NCBI RefSeq assembly: GCF_014647595.1
Contig: NZ_BMPM01000002.1
Coordinates: 1 to 64,000 of the forward strand
Direction: 5' to 3'
DNA: 64,000 bases
Source of the DNA: Paenarthrobacter histidinolovorans
Lineage (GTDB): Bacteria; Actinomycetota; Actinomycetes; Actinomycetales; Micrococcaceae
Shown here: positions 47,392-57,405 of the stretch, piece after piece
Position numbering within the stretch: position 1 is the stretch's first letter
Layout: each line of letters starts with the position of its first letter
Notes under the pieces: model-generated
Database searches by the model: none
The model's input: the letters and a program-made list of their open reading frames with translations, nothing else
Told to the model about the DNA's origin: nothing
Made by a program: the position numbers and the translations under genes

Positions 47392-47550
47392 TCAGTTACC
47401 GGGAAGTGTCAGGAGGTACGCAGCCAGCAGGGACATCCCGGCCAGCACGTAGAAGGAGATGGAGACCCATCGGGGCTTCTTCTGCTGGTGGAAGGAAATT
47501 CCTCCGCCAACCAGGATGCCGGCCAGGCCCATGAGGATCACCGACCACAT
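47392..47550 (-). CDS. 52-residue predicted membrane protein inside the his operon
   Basis: An open frame [16 protein letters not shown]...LLTLPGN whose ATG directly follows the hisH stop (TAGATG). Two hydrophobic segments, about 3-19 and 31-48, are separated by the basic loop HQQKKPRW, so it is likely a two-helix hairpin in the membrane. No family recognised. It fills the space between hisH and priA, has coding-like base use, and is too short for usual ORF cut-offs. Confidence 0.75.
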   Translation of the reverse strand: MWSVILMGLAGILVGGGISFHQQKKPRWVSISFYVLAGMSLLAAYLLTLPGN

Positions 47551-48294
47551 CTAGGCAGCACCGCTTCCGGAAGCCCCCGGAGAGGGCTTCCGCAGGCTGT
47601 CCACCCAGTTGCGCAGTAGCCGGGCTCCTGCGTCACCTGATTTCTCCGGGTGGAACTGGGTAGCGCACAGCGGGCCGTTTTCCACGGCTGCGATGAAACG
47701 TGCGCCGTGCTCGGACCAGGTGACCATTGGAGGGGCCATACGGGGCTGCACAACGTCGAAGTTCCACTCCTGCACACCGTAGGAGTGCACAAAGTAGAAA
47801 CGCTCCTGCTCCACCCCGGCGAACAAAGTGGAACCCTCCGGTACGTCCACAGTGTTCCATCCCATGTGCGGCACCACGGGAGCCGGAAGCAGTTCTACTT
47901 TGCCAGGCCATTCGGCCATGCCCTCGGACTCGGTACCGTGCTCGACGCCGGCTTCGAAGAGAACCTGGAGGCCCACGCAGATAGCCAGTACCGGCCGGCC
48001 GCCGGCAACCCGGCGTCCGATCATCCGGATGGCGTCAACCGCTTTGAGTTCCTTCATTACGGTCTCATAAGCGCCAACACCGGGGACAACCAGACCATCG
48101 GCGTTGAGAACGTCCTCAGGCTTGGCACTGAGCACCACGTGGGCGCCCGCCCGCTCAAGCGCACGGACGGCGGAGCGGACGTTTCCGGATCCATAATCCA
48201 GAACCGTAACCGTCGGCTTGCCCTCAGGCGACTCGGGCTTCACAGATGCCGTGGCGTCAACCACTGCCCCGTCCTTCAGGATCTGCCCGCTCAC
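47551..48294 (-). CDS. hisH: Imidazole glycerol phosphate synthase, glutaminase subunit
   Basis: A 247-residue glutamine amidotransferase supplying ammonia to HisF. Class I triad: Cys in [14 protein letters not shown], His in [13 protein letters not shown] with the following Glu. The start is GTG 48294 (VSGQILKDG), overlapping the hisB stop by four bases. It has an N-terminal extension of about 25 residues before [11 protein letters not shown]. hisF is not in this window. Confidence 0.95.
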   Translation of the reverse strand: MSGQILKDGAVVDATASVKPESPEGKPTVTVLDYGSGNVRSAVRALERAGAHVVLSAKPEDVLNADGLVVPGVGAYETVMKELKAVDAIRMIGRRVAGGRPVLAICVGLQVLFEAGVEHGTESEGMAEWPGKVELLPAPVVPHMGWNTVDVPEGSTLFAGVEQERFYFVHSYGVQEWNFDVVQPRMAPPMVTWSEHGARFIAAVENGPLCATQFHPEKSGDAGARLLRNWVDSLRKPSPGASGSGAA

Positions 48295-48917
48295 AGCGCC
48301 CCCTTGGTGGAGGGAATGCCCTCGACGCGGGGGTCGGACTCTACGGCGGCACGGAGTGCGCGCGCGAAAGCCTTGAACTGGGCCTCCACAATGTGGTGCG
48401 GATCCCGGCCAGCCAGCACGTTCATGTGCAGGCATATTCCGGCGTGCAAAGTGATTGCCTCGAAAACGTGGCGTGTCAGCGAGCCCGTGAAGTGGCCACC
48501 GATCAGGTGATACTCCTGGCCCGCGGGTTCACCGCCGTGCACCAGGTACGGACGTCCGGAAACATCAACGACTGCATGGGCCAGGGCTTCGTCCAGGGGA
48601 ACAGTGGCTTCGCCGAAGCGACGAATACCCGCTTTGTCACCCAAGGCCGTCCGGAGCACCTCACCGAAGGTGATGGCAACGTCCTCCACAGTGTGGTGGG
48701 CGTCGATGTGGGTGTCCCCTGTAGCTTTGACCGTCATGTCAATGAGCGAGTGCTTGCACAGTGCGGTCAGCATGTGGTCGTAGAACGGTACTGAGGTGCT
48801 GATGTCCGAAATTCCGGAGCCGTCCAGGTTGATCTCCACCAACACGGAGGACTCACTGGTGGTGCGCTCCATGCGGGCAGTGCGGGCAGCGGACGGCGTG
48901 GCGCCGGTTTCGCTCAT
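48291..48917 (-). CDS. hisB: Imidazoleglycerol-phosphate dehydratase
   Basis: A 208-residue monofunctional IGPD (no histidinol phosphatase domain). The di-manganese site histidines occur in [11 protein letters not shown] and in [15 protein letters not shown] near the C-terminus. ATG 48917 (MSETGATPS) has AAGGA 7 nt upstream; an ATG at 48962 is less likely. Second gene of the hisC-hisB-hisH-orf-priA operon. Confidence 0.95.
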   Translation of the reverse strand: MSETGATPSAARTARMERTTSESSVLVEINLDGSGISDISTSVPFYDHMLTALCKHSLIDMTVKATGDTHIDAHHTVEDVAITFGEVLRTALGDKAGIRRFGEATVPLDEALAHAVVDVSGRPYLVHGGEPAGQEYHLIGGHFTGSLTRHVFEAITLHAGICLHMNVLAGRDPHHIVEAQFKAFARALRAAVESDPRVEGIPSTKGAL

Positions 48918-48964
48918 TGGGACGTCCTTATACAGGGAGGGGTGGTTTGGGTCTAATGACAAGT

Positions 48965-50083
48965 TTAGGCGCGCTGTGACGCCGCGCCGTCCAGGAGTGC
49001 TTCGAGGGCATCGAGGAAGGCCGTGGTTTCCGGTTCCGTCCCTGCGGTAACCCGCAAGTGACCCGGGATGCCGACATCGCGTATCAGCACGCCCGCGTCG
49101 AGCAGGCCTTGCCAGATCTCGTGCGGGTTCTCGAGTCCACCGAAAAAGACATAGTTGGAGTCCGACGCAGCAGGTTTCAGCCCCATGCGGAGAAGCTCGG
49201 TGACGATACGATCGCGCTGGACCTTGATGTCTTCAACATCGGCCATCAGGGCTTCACGGTGGGTCAACGCTGCGAGGGCGGTAGCCTGCGTGATGGCAGA
49301 CAAGTGATACGGCAAGCGAACCAACCTGATGGCGTCCGTAACCTCCGGAGCTGCTGCCATGTAGCCGAGCCGGGCACCTGCCAAGGCAAAGGCTTTGCTC
49401 ATGGTGCGCGAAACGATCAGGCGCTCCCGTCCTGGCAGGAGGGTCAAGGCGCTCGGAGTGTTGTCGTGCGCGAACTCGTGGTAGGCCTCGTCCACAATCA
49501 CAATGGCCTGGCTTGCCTCACCGGCCTCATAGACGGCCTCCACTACATCAAGGCCCAGGCCTGTCCCGGTGGGGTTGTTCGGTGAGCACAGGAAGACAAT
49601 ATTGGCACCGGTTTCACGTACCTGCGCCGCGGCGGATGCGGCGTCCAGCCCGTAGTCATCGGCGCGGACTCCCCGGATGTACTCCGTATCCGTTCCGCTG
49701 GCAAGCAGTGGGTACATGGAATACGTGGGCGGAAAGCCAAGGGCCTTGCGTCCGGGGCCACCAAACGCCTGCAGGATCTGTTGCAGGACCTCGTTGGAGC
49801 CGTTGGCAGCCCAGATGTTGTCTGCAGACAGGCCGTGGCCAAGGTACTCGGCGAGGGCCTCGCGAAGATCGGTGAACTCACGGTCCGGGTAGCGGTTCAG
49901 TCCCGTGGCAGCAGCTGCCACCGCCTCAGTAATCGCCGCTTGGACATCGGCAGGGACGCCATGGGTGTTCTCGTTAACGTTGAGCAGAACGGGGACGTCA
50001 AGTTGCGGTGCGCCGTAGGGGCTCAGTCCACGCAGGTTGGTCCGGAGGGGTAGTCGGTCAAGTCGCTCAAGCTGCTCACTCAC
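48965..50083 (-). CDS. hisC: Histidinol-phosphate aminotransferase
   Basis: A 372-residue class I/II PLP aminotransferase. It has the [11 protein letters not shown] region, the cofactor Asp/Tyr area VDEAYHEFA and the Schiff-base lysine in [18 protein letters not shown]. It starts with GTG ([10 protein letters not shown]), six nt after TAAACT and with no Shine-Dalgarno, so the operon message may be leaderless. Head of the his operon. Confidence 0.95.
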   Translation of the reverse strand: MSEQLERLDRLPLRTNLRGLSPYGAPQLDVPVLLNVNENTHGVPADVQAAITEAVAAAATGLNRYPDREFTDLREALAEYLGHGLSADNIWAANGSNEVLQQILQAFGGPGRKALGFPPTYSMYPLLASGTDTEYIRGVRADDYGLDAASAAAQVRETGANIVFLCSPNNPTGTGLGLDVVEAVYEAGEASQAIVIVDEAYHEFAHDNTPSALTLLPGRERLIVSRTMSKAFALAGARLGYMAAAPEVTDAIRLVRLPYHLSAITQATALAALTHREALMADVEDIKVQRDRIVTELLRMGLKPAASDSNYVFFGGLENPHEIWQGLLDAGVLIRDVGIPGHLRVTAGTEPETTAFLDALEALLDGAASQRA

Positions 50084-50095
50084 TACAACAGTTTA
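50084..50095 (-). promoter_or_regulatory. -10 element for the leaderless hisC operon
   Basis: TAAACT (50090-50095, minus strand), six bases, then the GTG of hisC. No good -35. Confidence 0.45.
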
Positions 50096-50161
50096 AGGGG
50101 CCACTGGGACTGCGGAGTAACTGTGACGCTCGGGCATGGGATCCTGCCGCGCGCTCCGGCC

Positions 50162-50521
50162 TCAGTGGGCCGGCACGAACAGCTGCTGCCCCGGCAGGAT
50201 GCGTCCGCCGCGGAGGTCGTTCAACTGGATGATTTCAGCGATGACATCACGGGGGTCGCGCTCCGGAGCCGCTGCACCGGCAATGCCCCACAGCGACTGA
50301 CCAGGCTGGACAGTCACAGAGACTGCAACCGGCGGCTGCAACTGCGCCTGGGAATCGGAGGCCTTGGCAGGGGACGTGATGAACCCGGCAAGACTGAGCA
50401 GGACCGCCGCCAGCAACATGGCAGGGATGAAGAAGAACACCACCCGGCCCCGACGGGTCAGGCGCAGGCGGGCGGGGGCCTGCGTGGTGCGGAAATCAGC
50501 GAACGAAGTGATTGCGGACAT
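50162..50521 (-). CDS. LysM protein divergent from lexA (ChiZ/DivS/YneA-like division inhibitor candidate)
   Basis: 119 residues: a cytoplasmic N-terminus (about 1-26, ending RLTRRGRV), one transmembrane helix (about 27-51) and an extracellular LysM domain (about 66-117, VTVQPGQSLWGIA to LPGQQLFVPAH) that binds peptidoglycan. Small membrane LysM proteins next to lexA are SOS-induced cell division suppressors in several Gram-positives (YneA in Bacillus, DivS in Corynebacterium, Rv2719c/ChiZ in mycobacteria). The shared lexA intergenic region with SOS-like boxes supports the same role, but this is inference from context and architecture. Confidence 0.85.
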   Translation of the reverse strand: MSAITSFADFRTTQAPARLRLTRRGRVVFFFIPAMLLAAVLLSLAGFITSPAKASDSQAQLQPPVAVSVTVQPGQSLWGIAGAAAPERDPRDVIAEIIQLNDLRGGRILPGQQLFVPAH

Positions 50522-50610
50522 GAGCTGAGCCCTTCTGAGCTATTGCCTTGCACCGGAGCTTCCGGAGCGCGGCTGCCAATTCTGTGTGCGTTCCCGTCGT
50601 GCCCTGCCGA

Positions 50611-50633
50611 TGTTCGAACAGTTTGTTCGAACA
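50611..50633. promoter_or_regulatory. SOS-like double palindrome near the LysM gene
   Basis: TGTTCGAACA occurs twice (50611-50620 and 50624-50633), three bases apart, together giving CGAAC-N5-GTTCG (50615-50629). The half-sites are perfect LexA half-sites but the spacing is 5, not 4. Confidence 0.65.
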
Positions 50634-50656
50634 TCTAGCTTCAGCGCGAGGCTTAT

Positions 50657-50670
50657 AGAACACATATTCG
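50657..50670. promoter_or_regulatory. SOS box 2 of the lexA region
   Basis: AGAAC-ACAT-ATTCG, 8/10 match to CGAAC-N4-GTTCG. Confidence 0.6.
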
Positions 50671-50723
50671 AACCTTGCTATGACATTTTTAGCACTTATC
50701 AACGAACGGTGTCGAGACTCGCT

Positions 50724-50737
50724 AGAACAAATGTTTG
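50724..50737. promoter_or_regulatory. SOS box 3, next to lexA
   Basis: AGAAC-AAAT-GTTTG, 8/10 match to the LexA consensus with correct spacing, about 130 nt before the lexA start. Confidence 0.6.
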
Positions 50738-50868
50738 ATAAACGCCTGTGCCTGCCCTACGTTTGAGTGAAGGAACAGCACTGTTTCAGTGGAACAGGAG
50801 GGTCTGACATTTTTTCAGCCCCTGCATCCCCGGCTCTTTTCGGGGCGGAACGAAAGGCATTGGCGAAC

Positions 50869-51612
50869 ATGGCAGCGAAAGCCACAGGCGGCGGGGTACC
50901 CCTGCGGAGCCAACAGCCTCCAAAGACTCCCAAGAGCCTGACCGTGCGCCAGAAAAAAATCCTGGAAACCATCCAGCGGTCAGTCAATGACAACGGCTAT
51001 CCGCCCAGCATGCGCGAAATCGGGGACACTGTAGGACTGGCCAGCCTGTCCAGCGTTACCCACCAGCTGTCCCAACTGGAAAAGCTCGGCTACCTTCGCA
51101 GGGATCCCAAACGGCCCCGCGCCATGGAAGTCCTGATGCCCCTGACCCTTGACGGCGGCCCGATCCCGGGCGTGGAAGCACCGGCGACGCTTCGGAGCAC
51201 TGGCGGCTTGGCCGTCACTGAACTAACCAGCGCGAGCGATACGGCCATGGTTCCGTTGGTCGGCCGCATCGCTGCAGGCGGACCGATCCTGGCGGACCAA
51301 ACGGTAGAGGACGTACTGCCCCTGCCCCGGCAGCTGGTGGGACACGGCGAGCTTTTCATGTTGAAGGTCGCTGGAGACTCCATGATCGATGCCGCGATCT
51401 GCGATGGTGACTGGGTTGTTGTCCGCCGTCAGAACGATGCCATCAACGGCGACATCGTGGCAGCATTGCTGGACGACGAAGCCACGGTAAAAACGTTCCG
51501 CCAGCGCGATGGCCATACCTGGCTGTTGCCCCAGAACACCCAGTACGAACCCATTCTGGGCGACCAGGCCACCATCATGGGCAAGGTCGTGTCCGTACTC
51601 CGGTCCCTTTAG
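50869..51612 (+). CDS. lexA: LexA SOS repressor
   Basis: A 247-residue repressor of the DNA-damage regulon that cleaves itself when RecA filaments form. The winged helix is at about 22-88 ([24 protein letters not shown]). The scissile Ala136-Gly137 lies in RIAAGG. The catalytic dyad is Ser171 (GDSM) and Lys208 (TVKTF). ATG 50869 (MAAKATGG) was chosen to fit the family N-terminus; an in-frame ATG at 50767 adds 34 unlikely residues. Upstream boxes imply autoregulation. Confidence 0.97.
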   Translation: MAAKATGGGVPLRSQQPPKTPKSLTVRQKKILETIQRSVNDNGYPPSMREIGDTVGLASLSSVTHQLSQLEKLGYLRRDPKRPRAMEVLMPLTLDGGPIPGVEAPATLRSTGGLAVTELTSASDTAMVPLVGRIAAGGPILADQTVEDVLPLPRQLVGHGELFMLKVAGDSMIDAAICDGDWVVVRRQNDAINGDIVAALLDDEATVKTFRQRDGHTWLLPQNTQYEPILGDQATIMGKVVSVLRSL

Positions 51613-51647
51613 CTTCCCATCCGCATGGAACGGCCCCTGAACGGTCC

Positions 51648-53708
51648 TTAGGCCTTCCTGGCGGATCCCAAACGTTCCAGGACGCCACGCACTACCGTGC
51701 GGTCAGTGGTCGCCCAGAACGGCGGCAGGGCGGCCCGCAGGAAGCCGCCGTAACGTTCAGTCGACAGGCGTGAATCAAGAACTGCCACCACGCCCTTGTC
51801 TCCGGTAGAGCGGATCAGGCGTCCTGCTCCCTGCGCAAGCCGGATGGCGGCGTGGGTGGCGGAGACAGCCATGAATCCATTGCCGCCGGACTGTGCCACC
51901 GCACGGGAGCGTGCGGTCATCAGCGGGTCGTCAGGCCGCGGGAAGGGAATCCGGTCAATGACCACCAGGCGGCATGATCCGCCCGGTACGTCCACGCCCT
52001 GCCACAGCGACATTGTTCCGAAGAGGCACGTGTCCGGCTCGTCGGCGAATTGTTTCACCAAGGCCGCCATGGTTGATTCACCCTGACAGAGGATGTCCAT
52101 GTCGAGGCGCTGGCGCATGGCGTCGGCAGCTTCCTCTGCAGCCCGCCGTGAGGAGAAGAGACACAGTGCTCCCCCACCGGATGCCCGGATGAGGTCCTCC
52201 AACTCGTCCAGCGCCTCCGGGGACGTTCCCCGGCCGGGTTTGGGGAGGTGCTTCGCCACGTACAGCACGCCCTGCTTGGGGTAGTCAAAGGGCGAACCGA
52301 CGTCTATTCCTGTCCAGCTGGGCGCGCCGTCGCCAATCAGGCCGAGCCCTCCGGCCGCGGGCTCAAAAGCCGAGCCGATGGCCAGCGTGGCCGAGGTCAG
52401 CACCACGGTGTGTCCTGCGAACAGTCCCTCGCGCAACCTTCCGGCCACACTCAGCGGGGCGATGTTGATGAGCGCCGGCGCGGTCTCGTCTGGTTGTGAG
52501 TATCCCTGCTGTGGGTCGAAGGTGCTGTTACGGGAGAACCACACCACTTCCCGGTTCTCTTTGGCAGCGAGCATCCGCTCGCACAGCTCAAGGATGAGCA
52601 TGAGGCGTGAGCGTGCCAGCTGCCTGCCGCCGTCTGCGGCGGTGGAGGAATCAGTCTTCGAATCGGAAAGGGCAGCGCGCGTGGCGTCGCGCAGCTGGTC
52701 CAGGCAGTCGAGCTGTTCGTCGTTGAGTCCGCTGGGGAGGAGGCCGTTCGGTACTCCGGCAATGGCAATATCCAGGCGTTCCGCGGCTGAGTTCAGGGCG
52801 TCCACCGTGATGGCCGTGTGCTTGCGGGCGCTCGATGCGGCGGCGTGCACCATGGCGACTGAAAGTTGCCCTGACACGGCCCCCGTGACACGGTCCTGAA
52901 GCTCGTGGGCTTCGTCCACCACCACGACGTCGTATTCGGGCAGCACAGCAAGGCCTTCGAACGCGCTGACGGCAAGCATGGCGTGGTTGGTGACCACGAC
53001 GTCGGCCTCGGCCGCCCTCGCGCGGGCCAGCTCGCTGAAGCACTCTTCGGCGAGCGGGCATTTCTGCGCCCCAAGGCACTCCATTGATGTCACCGACACT
53101 TGACGCCAGGCACGGTCGGTGACGCCAGGCATCAGTTCGTCCCGGTCGCCGGTGGCGGTGGTTTCGGCCCACTCCCGCAACCGGACGACTTCCTTGCCCA
53201 GCTGCGACGACGGGCCGCCCACCGACGCCGCGAAGTGCGGCACGCTGGTGTCCTCACCGAGGGAGAACAGTTGCCCTTCGGACGGTTCTTCACTTGGGAA
53301 GCCGCCCTCAAGCTTTTGCAGGCAGACGTAGTTCGCCCTGCCTTTCACCAGCGCCACGTTGACGGGGCGGTCGAGTGCAGGATTAATGGTCTCCAGCAAC
53401 CGCGGAAGATCCCGGCCAACGATCTGGGTCTGCAAAGCCAAGGTGGCGGTGGACACGAGCGTCGGTTTGTCGCTGTCCATGGAATGGGCGATCAACGGAA
53501 TCAGGTACGCCAATGACTTACCCGTACCCGTTCCCGCCTGGACCAGCAGATGTTCCCCGGTCTCAATGGCCCGCGTAACGTGCTTGGCCATTTCGTGCTG
53601 GCCGGCACGGCTTTGCCCGCCCATGCCGGCCACTGCCCGGTCCAACAACTCGAGGGTATTCTTCTCGCCCACCGACTCGACGGCGTCCGCCGCCACCTTC
53701 TCAACCAT
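51648..53708 (-). CDS. dinG: DinG-family ATP-dependent DNA helicase
   Basis: A 686-residue XPD/DinG-type superfamily 2 helicase. Walker A is AGTGTGKS (about 58-65), the DEAH box is VVVDEAHELQ, and four cysteines (VCLQK, ECLGAQKCPLAEECF) form the expected Fe-S cluster site. The C-terminal motif VI region is AIRLAQGAGRLIRS. It probably resolves R-loops or secondary structures. Its ATG overlaps the hflX stop by 8 bases. No SOS box is visible nearby although dinG is SOS-controlled in E. coli. Confidence 0.93.
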   Translation of the reverse strand: MVEKVAADAVESVGEKNTLELLDRAVAGMGGQSRAGQHEMAKHVTRAIETGEHLLVQAGTGTGKSLAYLIPLIAHSMDSDKPTLVSTATLALQTQIVGRDLPRLLETINPALDRPVNVALVKGRANYVCLQKLEGGFPSEEPSEGQLFSLGEDTSVPHFAASVGGPSSQLGKEVVRLREWAETTATGDRDELMPGVTDRAWRQVSVTSMECLGAQKCPLAEECFSELARARAAEADVVVTNHAMLAVSAFEGLAVLPEYDVVVVDEAHELQDRVTGAVSGQLSVAMVHAAASSARKHTAITVDALNSAAERLDIAIAGVPNGLLPSGLNDEQLDCLDQLRDATRAALSDSKTDSSTAADGGRQLARSRLMLILELCERMLAAKENREVVWFSRNSTFDPQQGYSQPDETAPALINIAPLSVAGRLREGLFAGHTVVLTSATLAIGSAFEPAAGGLGLIGDGAPSWTGIDVGSPFDYPKQGVLYVAKHLPKPGRGTSPEALDELEDLIRASGGGALCLFSSRRAAEEAADAMRQRLDMDILCQGESTMAALVKQFADEPDTCLFGTMSLWQGVDVPGGSCRLVVIDRIPFPRPDDPLMTARSRAVAQSGGNGFMAVSATHAAIRLAQGAGRLIRSTGDKGVVAVLDSRLSTERYGGFLRAALPPFWATTDRTVVRGVLERLGSARKA

Positions 53709-55263
53709 TGCTGACGAATGACTCCAGCTCAGCTGCCAGGCCTTCACGGACCATTGCCACCACGCGCGTCCCGCTTTCCTCGTGCTCCAGGCTCAGGATC
53801 TCGGAATCGGAATTGTGCAGCTTGTTGATCATGTCACCGCGGTCGTACGGGATGAGCACTTCAAGCCGCACCCCCGGGCGCGGAATGGACCGGCTGATGT
53901 CCTCCAGCAGTTCGGCGATTCCCTGGCCCGTGCGGGTGGAAACCACGGCGTGCCGGGGTTCCTTCTGCTTCAGGCGCTCCACCACGAAGGGATCTGCGAC
54001 ATCAACCTTGTTCAGGACGATGATTTCAGGAACCTTGCGGGCATCGACCTCGGTAAAGACAGTCCGCACTGCTGCGATCTGCCCTTCCGGGTCCGGGTGG
54101 GATGCGTCCACGACGTGGAGGATGAGGTCCGCATCGGCCACTTCCTCCAGCGTTGACCGGAAGGCCTCCACCAGCTGGGTGGGCAGGGAGCGGACGAAGC
54201 CGACGGTGTCGGCCAGCGTGTAGCCGATGCCGTCAGGAGTCTGCGCTTTGCGGACCGTGGGATCCAGGGTGGCGAACAGTGCGTTCTCCACCAGGACGCC
54301 TGCGTCCGTGAGGCGGTTCAACAGCGACGACTTACCTGCGTTGGTGTATCCGGCAATCGCGACGGACGGAACAGCATTACGACGCCGGTTGGCGCGCTTG
54401 GTCTCACGGGCCGGCTTCATCGCGGCGATTTCCCGCCGCAATTTGGCCATGCGCGTGCGGATTCGGCGGCGGTCCAGTTCGATCTTGGTTTCACCGGGAC
54501 CGCGCGAGCCCATGCCTGCACCGGCCCCGCCCACCTGGCCACCGGCCTGCCGGGACATGGAATCGCCCCAGCCACGCAGGCGCGGAAGCAGGTATTCCAG
54601 CTGCGCGAGCTCTACCTGGGCTTTGCCTTCACGGCTCTTGGCGTGCTGGGCGAAGATGTCCAGGATGAGCGTGGTCCGGTCAACGACCTTGACCTTAACA
54701 ATGTCCTCGAGGCCGCGGCGCTGTGACGGCGCCAGTTCGGTGTCCACTACCACCGTGTCTGCGCCTGTGGCAGCAACAATGTCCTTGAGTTCCTGTGCCT
54801 TACCGGATCCAAGGAACGTCCCCGGGTCCGGCTTGGTGCGGCGTTGGACCAGACCGTCCAGTACTTCGGAACCAGCGGTCTCGGCAAGGGCCGCCAGTTC
54901 GCGCAGCGAGTTCTCGGCGTCGGCCAGGGTGCCTTCTGTCCATAGACCGGCCAGGACAACGCGTTCAAGGCGCAGCTGCCGGTATTCAACTTCTGTGACA
55001 TCTTCAAGTTCCGTGGACAACCCCGCGGTGCGGCGCAGGGCGCGGCGCTCGGCCAGGTCTTCCTGGTCGCCGTCGTAAATACTGTGCTCTTGGTCCAGGG
55101 TCGAGATGGCCTGGGCCTTGCCGAATACACCACTGGCGTCGTTGTCATCGGATGCCTGCGCAGGGACATCCTTGGAAAGAATCCGGTCGATGACGGCCTG
55201 GATTTGTTCAGGACTCATGTCCTGGGCGTCGGAATCGGATCCGGAGTGCTTCTGGGTGGTCAT
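53701..55263 (-). CDS. hflX: Ribosome-associated GTPase HflX
   Basis: A 520-residue TRAFAC GTPase that splits stalled ribosomes. It has an N-terminal HflX domain, the GRRIRTRMAKLRREI helical region, then the G domain with G1 GYTNAGKSS, G3 DTVGFVRSLP and G4 NKVD. The first 60 residues are longer and more acidic than in E. coli. ATG 55263 has GGAG four bases upstream; the frame upstream of it is not conserved-looking. Co-transcribed with dinG. Confidence 0.94.
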   Translation of the reverse strand: MTTQKHSGSDSDAQDMSPEQIQAVIDRILSKDVPAQASDDNDASGVFGKAQAISTLDQEHSIYDGDQEDLAERRALRRTAGLSTELEDVTEVEYRQLRLERVVLAGLWTEGTLADAENSLRELAALAETAGSEVLDGLVQRRTKPDPGTFLGSGKAQELKDIVAATGADTVVVDTELAPSQRRGLEDIVKVKVVDRTTLILDIFAQHAKSREGKAQVELAQLEYLLPRLRGWGDSMSRQAGGQVGGAGAGMGSRGPGETKIELDRRRIRTRMAKLRREIAAMKPARETKRANRRRNAVPSVAIAGYTNAGKSSLLNRLTDAGVLVENALFATLDPTVRKAQTPDGIGYTLADTVGFVRSLPTQLVEAFRSTLEEVADADLILHVVDASHPDPEGQIAAVRTVFTEVDARKVPEIIVLNKVDVADPFVVERLKQKEPRHAVVSTRTGQGIAELLEDISRSIPRPGVRLEVLIPYDRGDMINKLHNSDSEILSLEHEESGTRVVAMVREGLAAELESFVSNG

Positions 55264-55705
55264 GGTCTCCTTAGACTGTTCGGCAATTCCAGAATAGTGC
55301 TGTTTGTCGCTCGATGGGGCGCTCTTCGCGCTGGGCTGACGGGCTTGGGCCAAAGTGGCCTCCTGTGTGCTTGACGCCACTGGCCCGCGGGGGACGTGGC
55401 ATGGGTGATCTAACGGGTGGATCCGCAAGGAGGTCCTGGCTTGCCTGAAGTGGTGGTCCTGCAACCGCCGGGGTTCGCGCGATGGCGCAATTCCGGGAAT
55501 CCATGCTCTGGATACGTTGGTGGGGCTTTGATCTTCTGAGCGTCCGCCGCAACAAGGAAGTGGCGGCTGACATATGCCTGTGGGACCTGCCGGGCGGAAA
55601 GGCCATCAGCCGGGCATGGTGCCAAGCTTGGCCTGCGTCGCGGGCGGTGCCGTGGAACGCCTGGGGACCAGACGGGGTCCGGCCAATTACTCAAAGATCA
55701 GGAAC
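55264..55705. other. Long gene-free divergent region (hflX / methyltransferase)
   Basis: About 440 nt. The part next to hflX contains a hairpin, GGGCC-AGTGGC (55347-55359) pairing with GCCACT-GGCCC (55376-55386), in what would be the hflX leader. Open frames here (for example 55482-55709, plus) look random. Nothing else is recognised. Confidence 0.5.
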
Positions 55706-56407
55706 ATGACCACAACACTATCAGCCGTGTCAAACGAACCCGGGACCAGGGCGGTTTCCCAAGGCGCCAATAGCCAACTAATCTGGCAAATTATGGAGTC
55801 TGCACATTATTTCACCGCCCAGCCGGCTGGGCCGTTCACCCGTAAGCCACTCACAGTGGAGCTCGCTGGAGCCACGCGCCATCTGCAGACGTCATCAGGA
55901 ATCTTCAGCCCCGACGGCGTAGACAAGGGAACGGCGATACTCCTGTCGGACGTTCCGCCGCCCGCTCCCCAGGGCAATCTGCTGGATATTGGCTGCGGTT
56001 GGGGGCCGATAGCCCTCACCCTCGGTCTGATGGCCCCGCACGCCCGCGTGTACGCCGTCGACGTGAACGAACGCTGCGTGACTTTGACCAACGAAAACGC
56101 GGCAGCCCTGGGGCTGGCGAATGTCACCGCCAGCCTTCCGCACGAGGTGGACCCCGCCGTCGAATTCGACACCATCTGGTCCAATCCGCCCATCCGGATC
56201 GGCAAGGACGAACTCCACTCGCTGCTGCTTAACTGGTTGCCGCGGCTGGCGCCAGGCGGAAACGCATGGCTGGTGGTTCAGAAGAACCTGGGTTCAGACT
56301 CCTTGCAGCGCTGGCTGGCTGCGGAATTGGACGCGTCTTTCAGCGTTTCACGCGAAAGCACGTCCAAGTCCTTCAGGATCATCCGCGTCAGGAAAGCCTC
56401 CCGCTAG
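55706..56407 (+). CDS. RsmC-like class I SAM-dependent methyltransferase
   Basis: A 233-residue methyltransferase with the RsmC/RlmG catalytic layout. Motif I is [15 protein letters not shown] (about 95-109), the acidic motif II is [10 protein letters not shown], and motif IV is SNPPIRIG, the N-P-P signature of base N-methyltransferases that modify guanine in rRNA. The N-terminal pseudo-domain of full RsmC is absent. Target unknown, most likely rRNA. Its last 20 bases overlap the convergent dapF. Confidence 0.88.
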   Translation: MTTTLSAVSNEPGTRAVSQGANSQLIWQIMESAHYFTAQPAGPFTRKPLTVELAGATRHLQTSSGIFSPDGVDKGTAILLSDVPPPAPQGNLLDIGCGWGPIALTLGLMAPHARVYAVDVNERCVTLTNENAAALGLANVTASLPHEVDPAVEFDTIWSNPPIRIGKDELHSLLLNWLPRLAPGGNAWLVVQKNLGSDSLQRWLAAELDASFSVSRESTSKSFRIIRVRKASR

Positions 56408-57356
56408 CCACTATGACGGCTGGGCCGCTCAGTTCAACATGCTCGCGGCCGCCGGCGCCGGGGAAGAATTTAACGCCTACGACGCCGCCAGGAACCTTGA
56501 CGTGCCAATCGTTGGGCGCCGTGCTGCCCGCCCAGTGACGTATTGCCACCGCAGCTGCGCAGGCTCCCGTTCCGCAGGACTGGGTCTCCCCCACTCCCCG
56601 TTCATGCACGCGCATGGTGATGGTTCCCACGCCCTCTTCCACCAACGGTTCAGCGGGAACGACGAATTCAACATTGGTGCCATTGACCGGCTTGGGGTCA
56701 ACAACCGGAGCCTTGAACAGCTGGGTGGCTGAAAGCTCGCTGAGTTCGGCCAAGGCAACCACAGTGTGTGGGTTGCCCATACTGACAGAAAGGCCGGGGC
56801 GGGCCACTTCCAGGCCGTCCGCGCTGACCAGAGCATCCATGGCCTTGCTGTTTGCCTCTTCGGGGAAAATGAACTCCCAGGGCCCCATGTCCACCGCGTA
56901 GCCGTTGGCGGTGCGGACTATCTTCTTGACTCCGCCGCGCGTGCCGATGGTGAGGGTTTCGCCGGGCCCAAGGTCCACCAGTCCCTGTTCATTGAGGAAG
57001 TGGACGAAGACACGGACTCCGTTGCCGCACATTTCGGACAGCGAGCCGTCACCGTTGCGGTAGTCCATGAACCACTCGGCAGCAGGATCCACTTCCAGAA
57101 GTGCCCGCCCCTCCGGGAGGAACCGCGACGGAACTGCACGGATAAGCCCGTCGCCACCGATGCCCGTGTGGCGATCACACAACTGGGCCACCTGCCCTGG
57201 GGTGATCTCGTGGGCATCGCCGGGATCGGCAATCAGGACGAAGTCGTTGCCTGTCCCGTGCCCTTTGGAGAACGCCAATCCGGCAAGGCTCGATGTGGCT
57301 TCGGCAACCCCGGCAGCGAATGGCTGGCGAGTGGGAACTGAGGCGGTTTCATCCAT
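56388..57356 (-). CDS. dapF: Diaminopimelate epimerase
   Basis: Converts LL- to meso-diaminopimelate for lysine and cell wall synthesis. A 322-residue protein with mirror-image domains and the two catalytic cysteines in MCGNGVR and [10 protein letters not shown]. The N-terminus reads [14 protein letters not shown] at about 32-45, as in actinobacterial DapF. The start is uncertain between ATG 57356 and GTG 57377. End of the recA-recX-miaB-miaA-dapF group. Confidence 0.96.
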   Translation of the reverse strand: MDETASVPTRQPFAAGVAEATSSLAGLAFSKGHGTGNDFVLIADPGDAHEITPGQVAQLCDRHTGIGGDGLIRAVPSRFLPEGRALLEVDPAAEWFMDYRNGDGSLSEMCGNGVRVFVHFLNEQGLVDLGPGETLTIGTRGGVKKIVRTANGYAVDMGPWEFIFPEEANSKAMDALVSADGLEVARPGLSVSMGNPHTVVALAELSELSATQLFKAPVVDPKPVNGTNVEFVVPAEPLVEEGVGTITMRVHERGVGETQSCGTGACAAAVAIRHWAGSTAPNDWHVKVPGGVVGVKFFPGAGGREHVELSGPAVIVASGRLS

Positions 57357-57405
57357 GGAATCAAGGCTACCTTCCACGTGTGTTCGGCCCGAAATCAGCC
57401 TGCGT

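Noticed and set aside
55482..55709. 75-codon frame between hflX and the methyltransferase
   Set aside because: No ribosome site, Trp/Arg-rich random-looking product, and it runs into the methyltransferase start.
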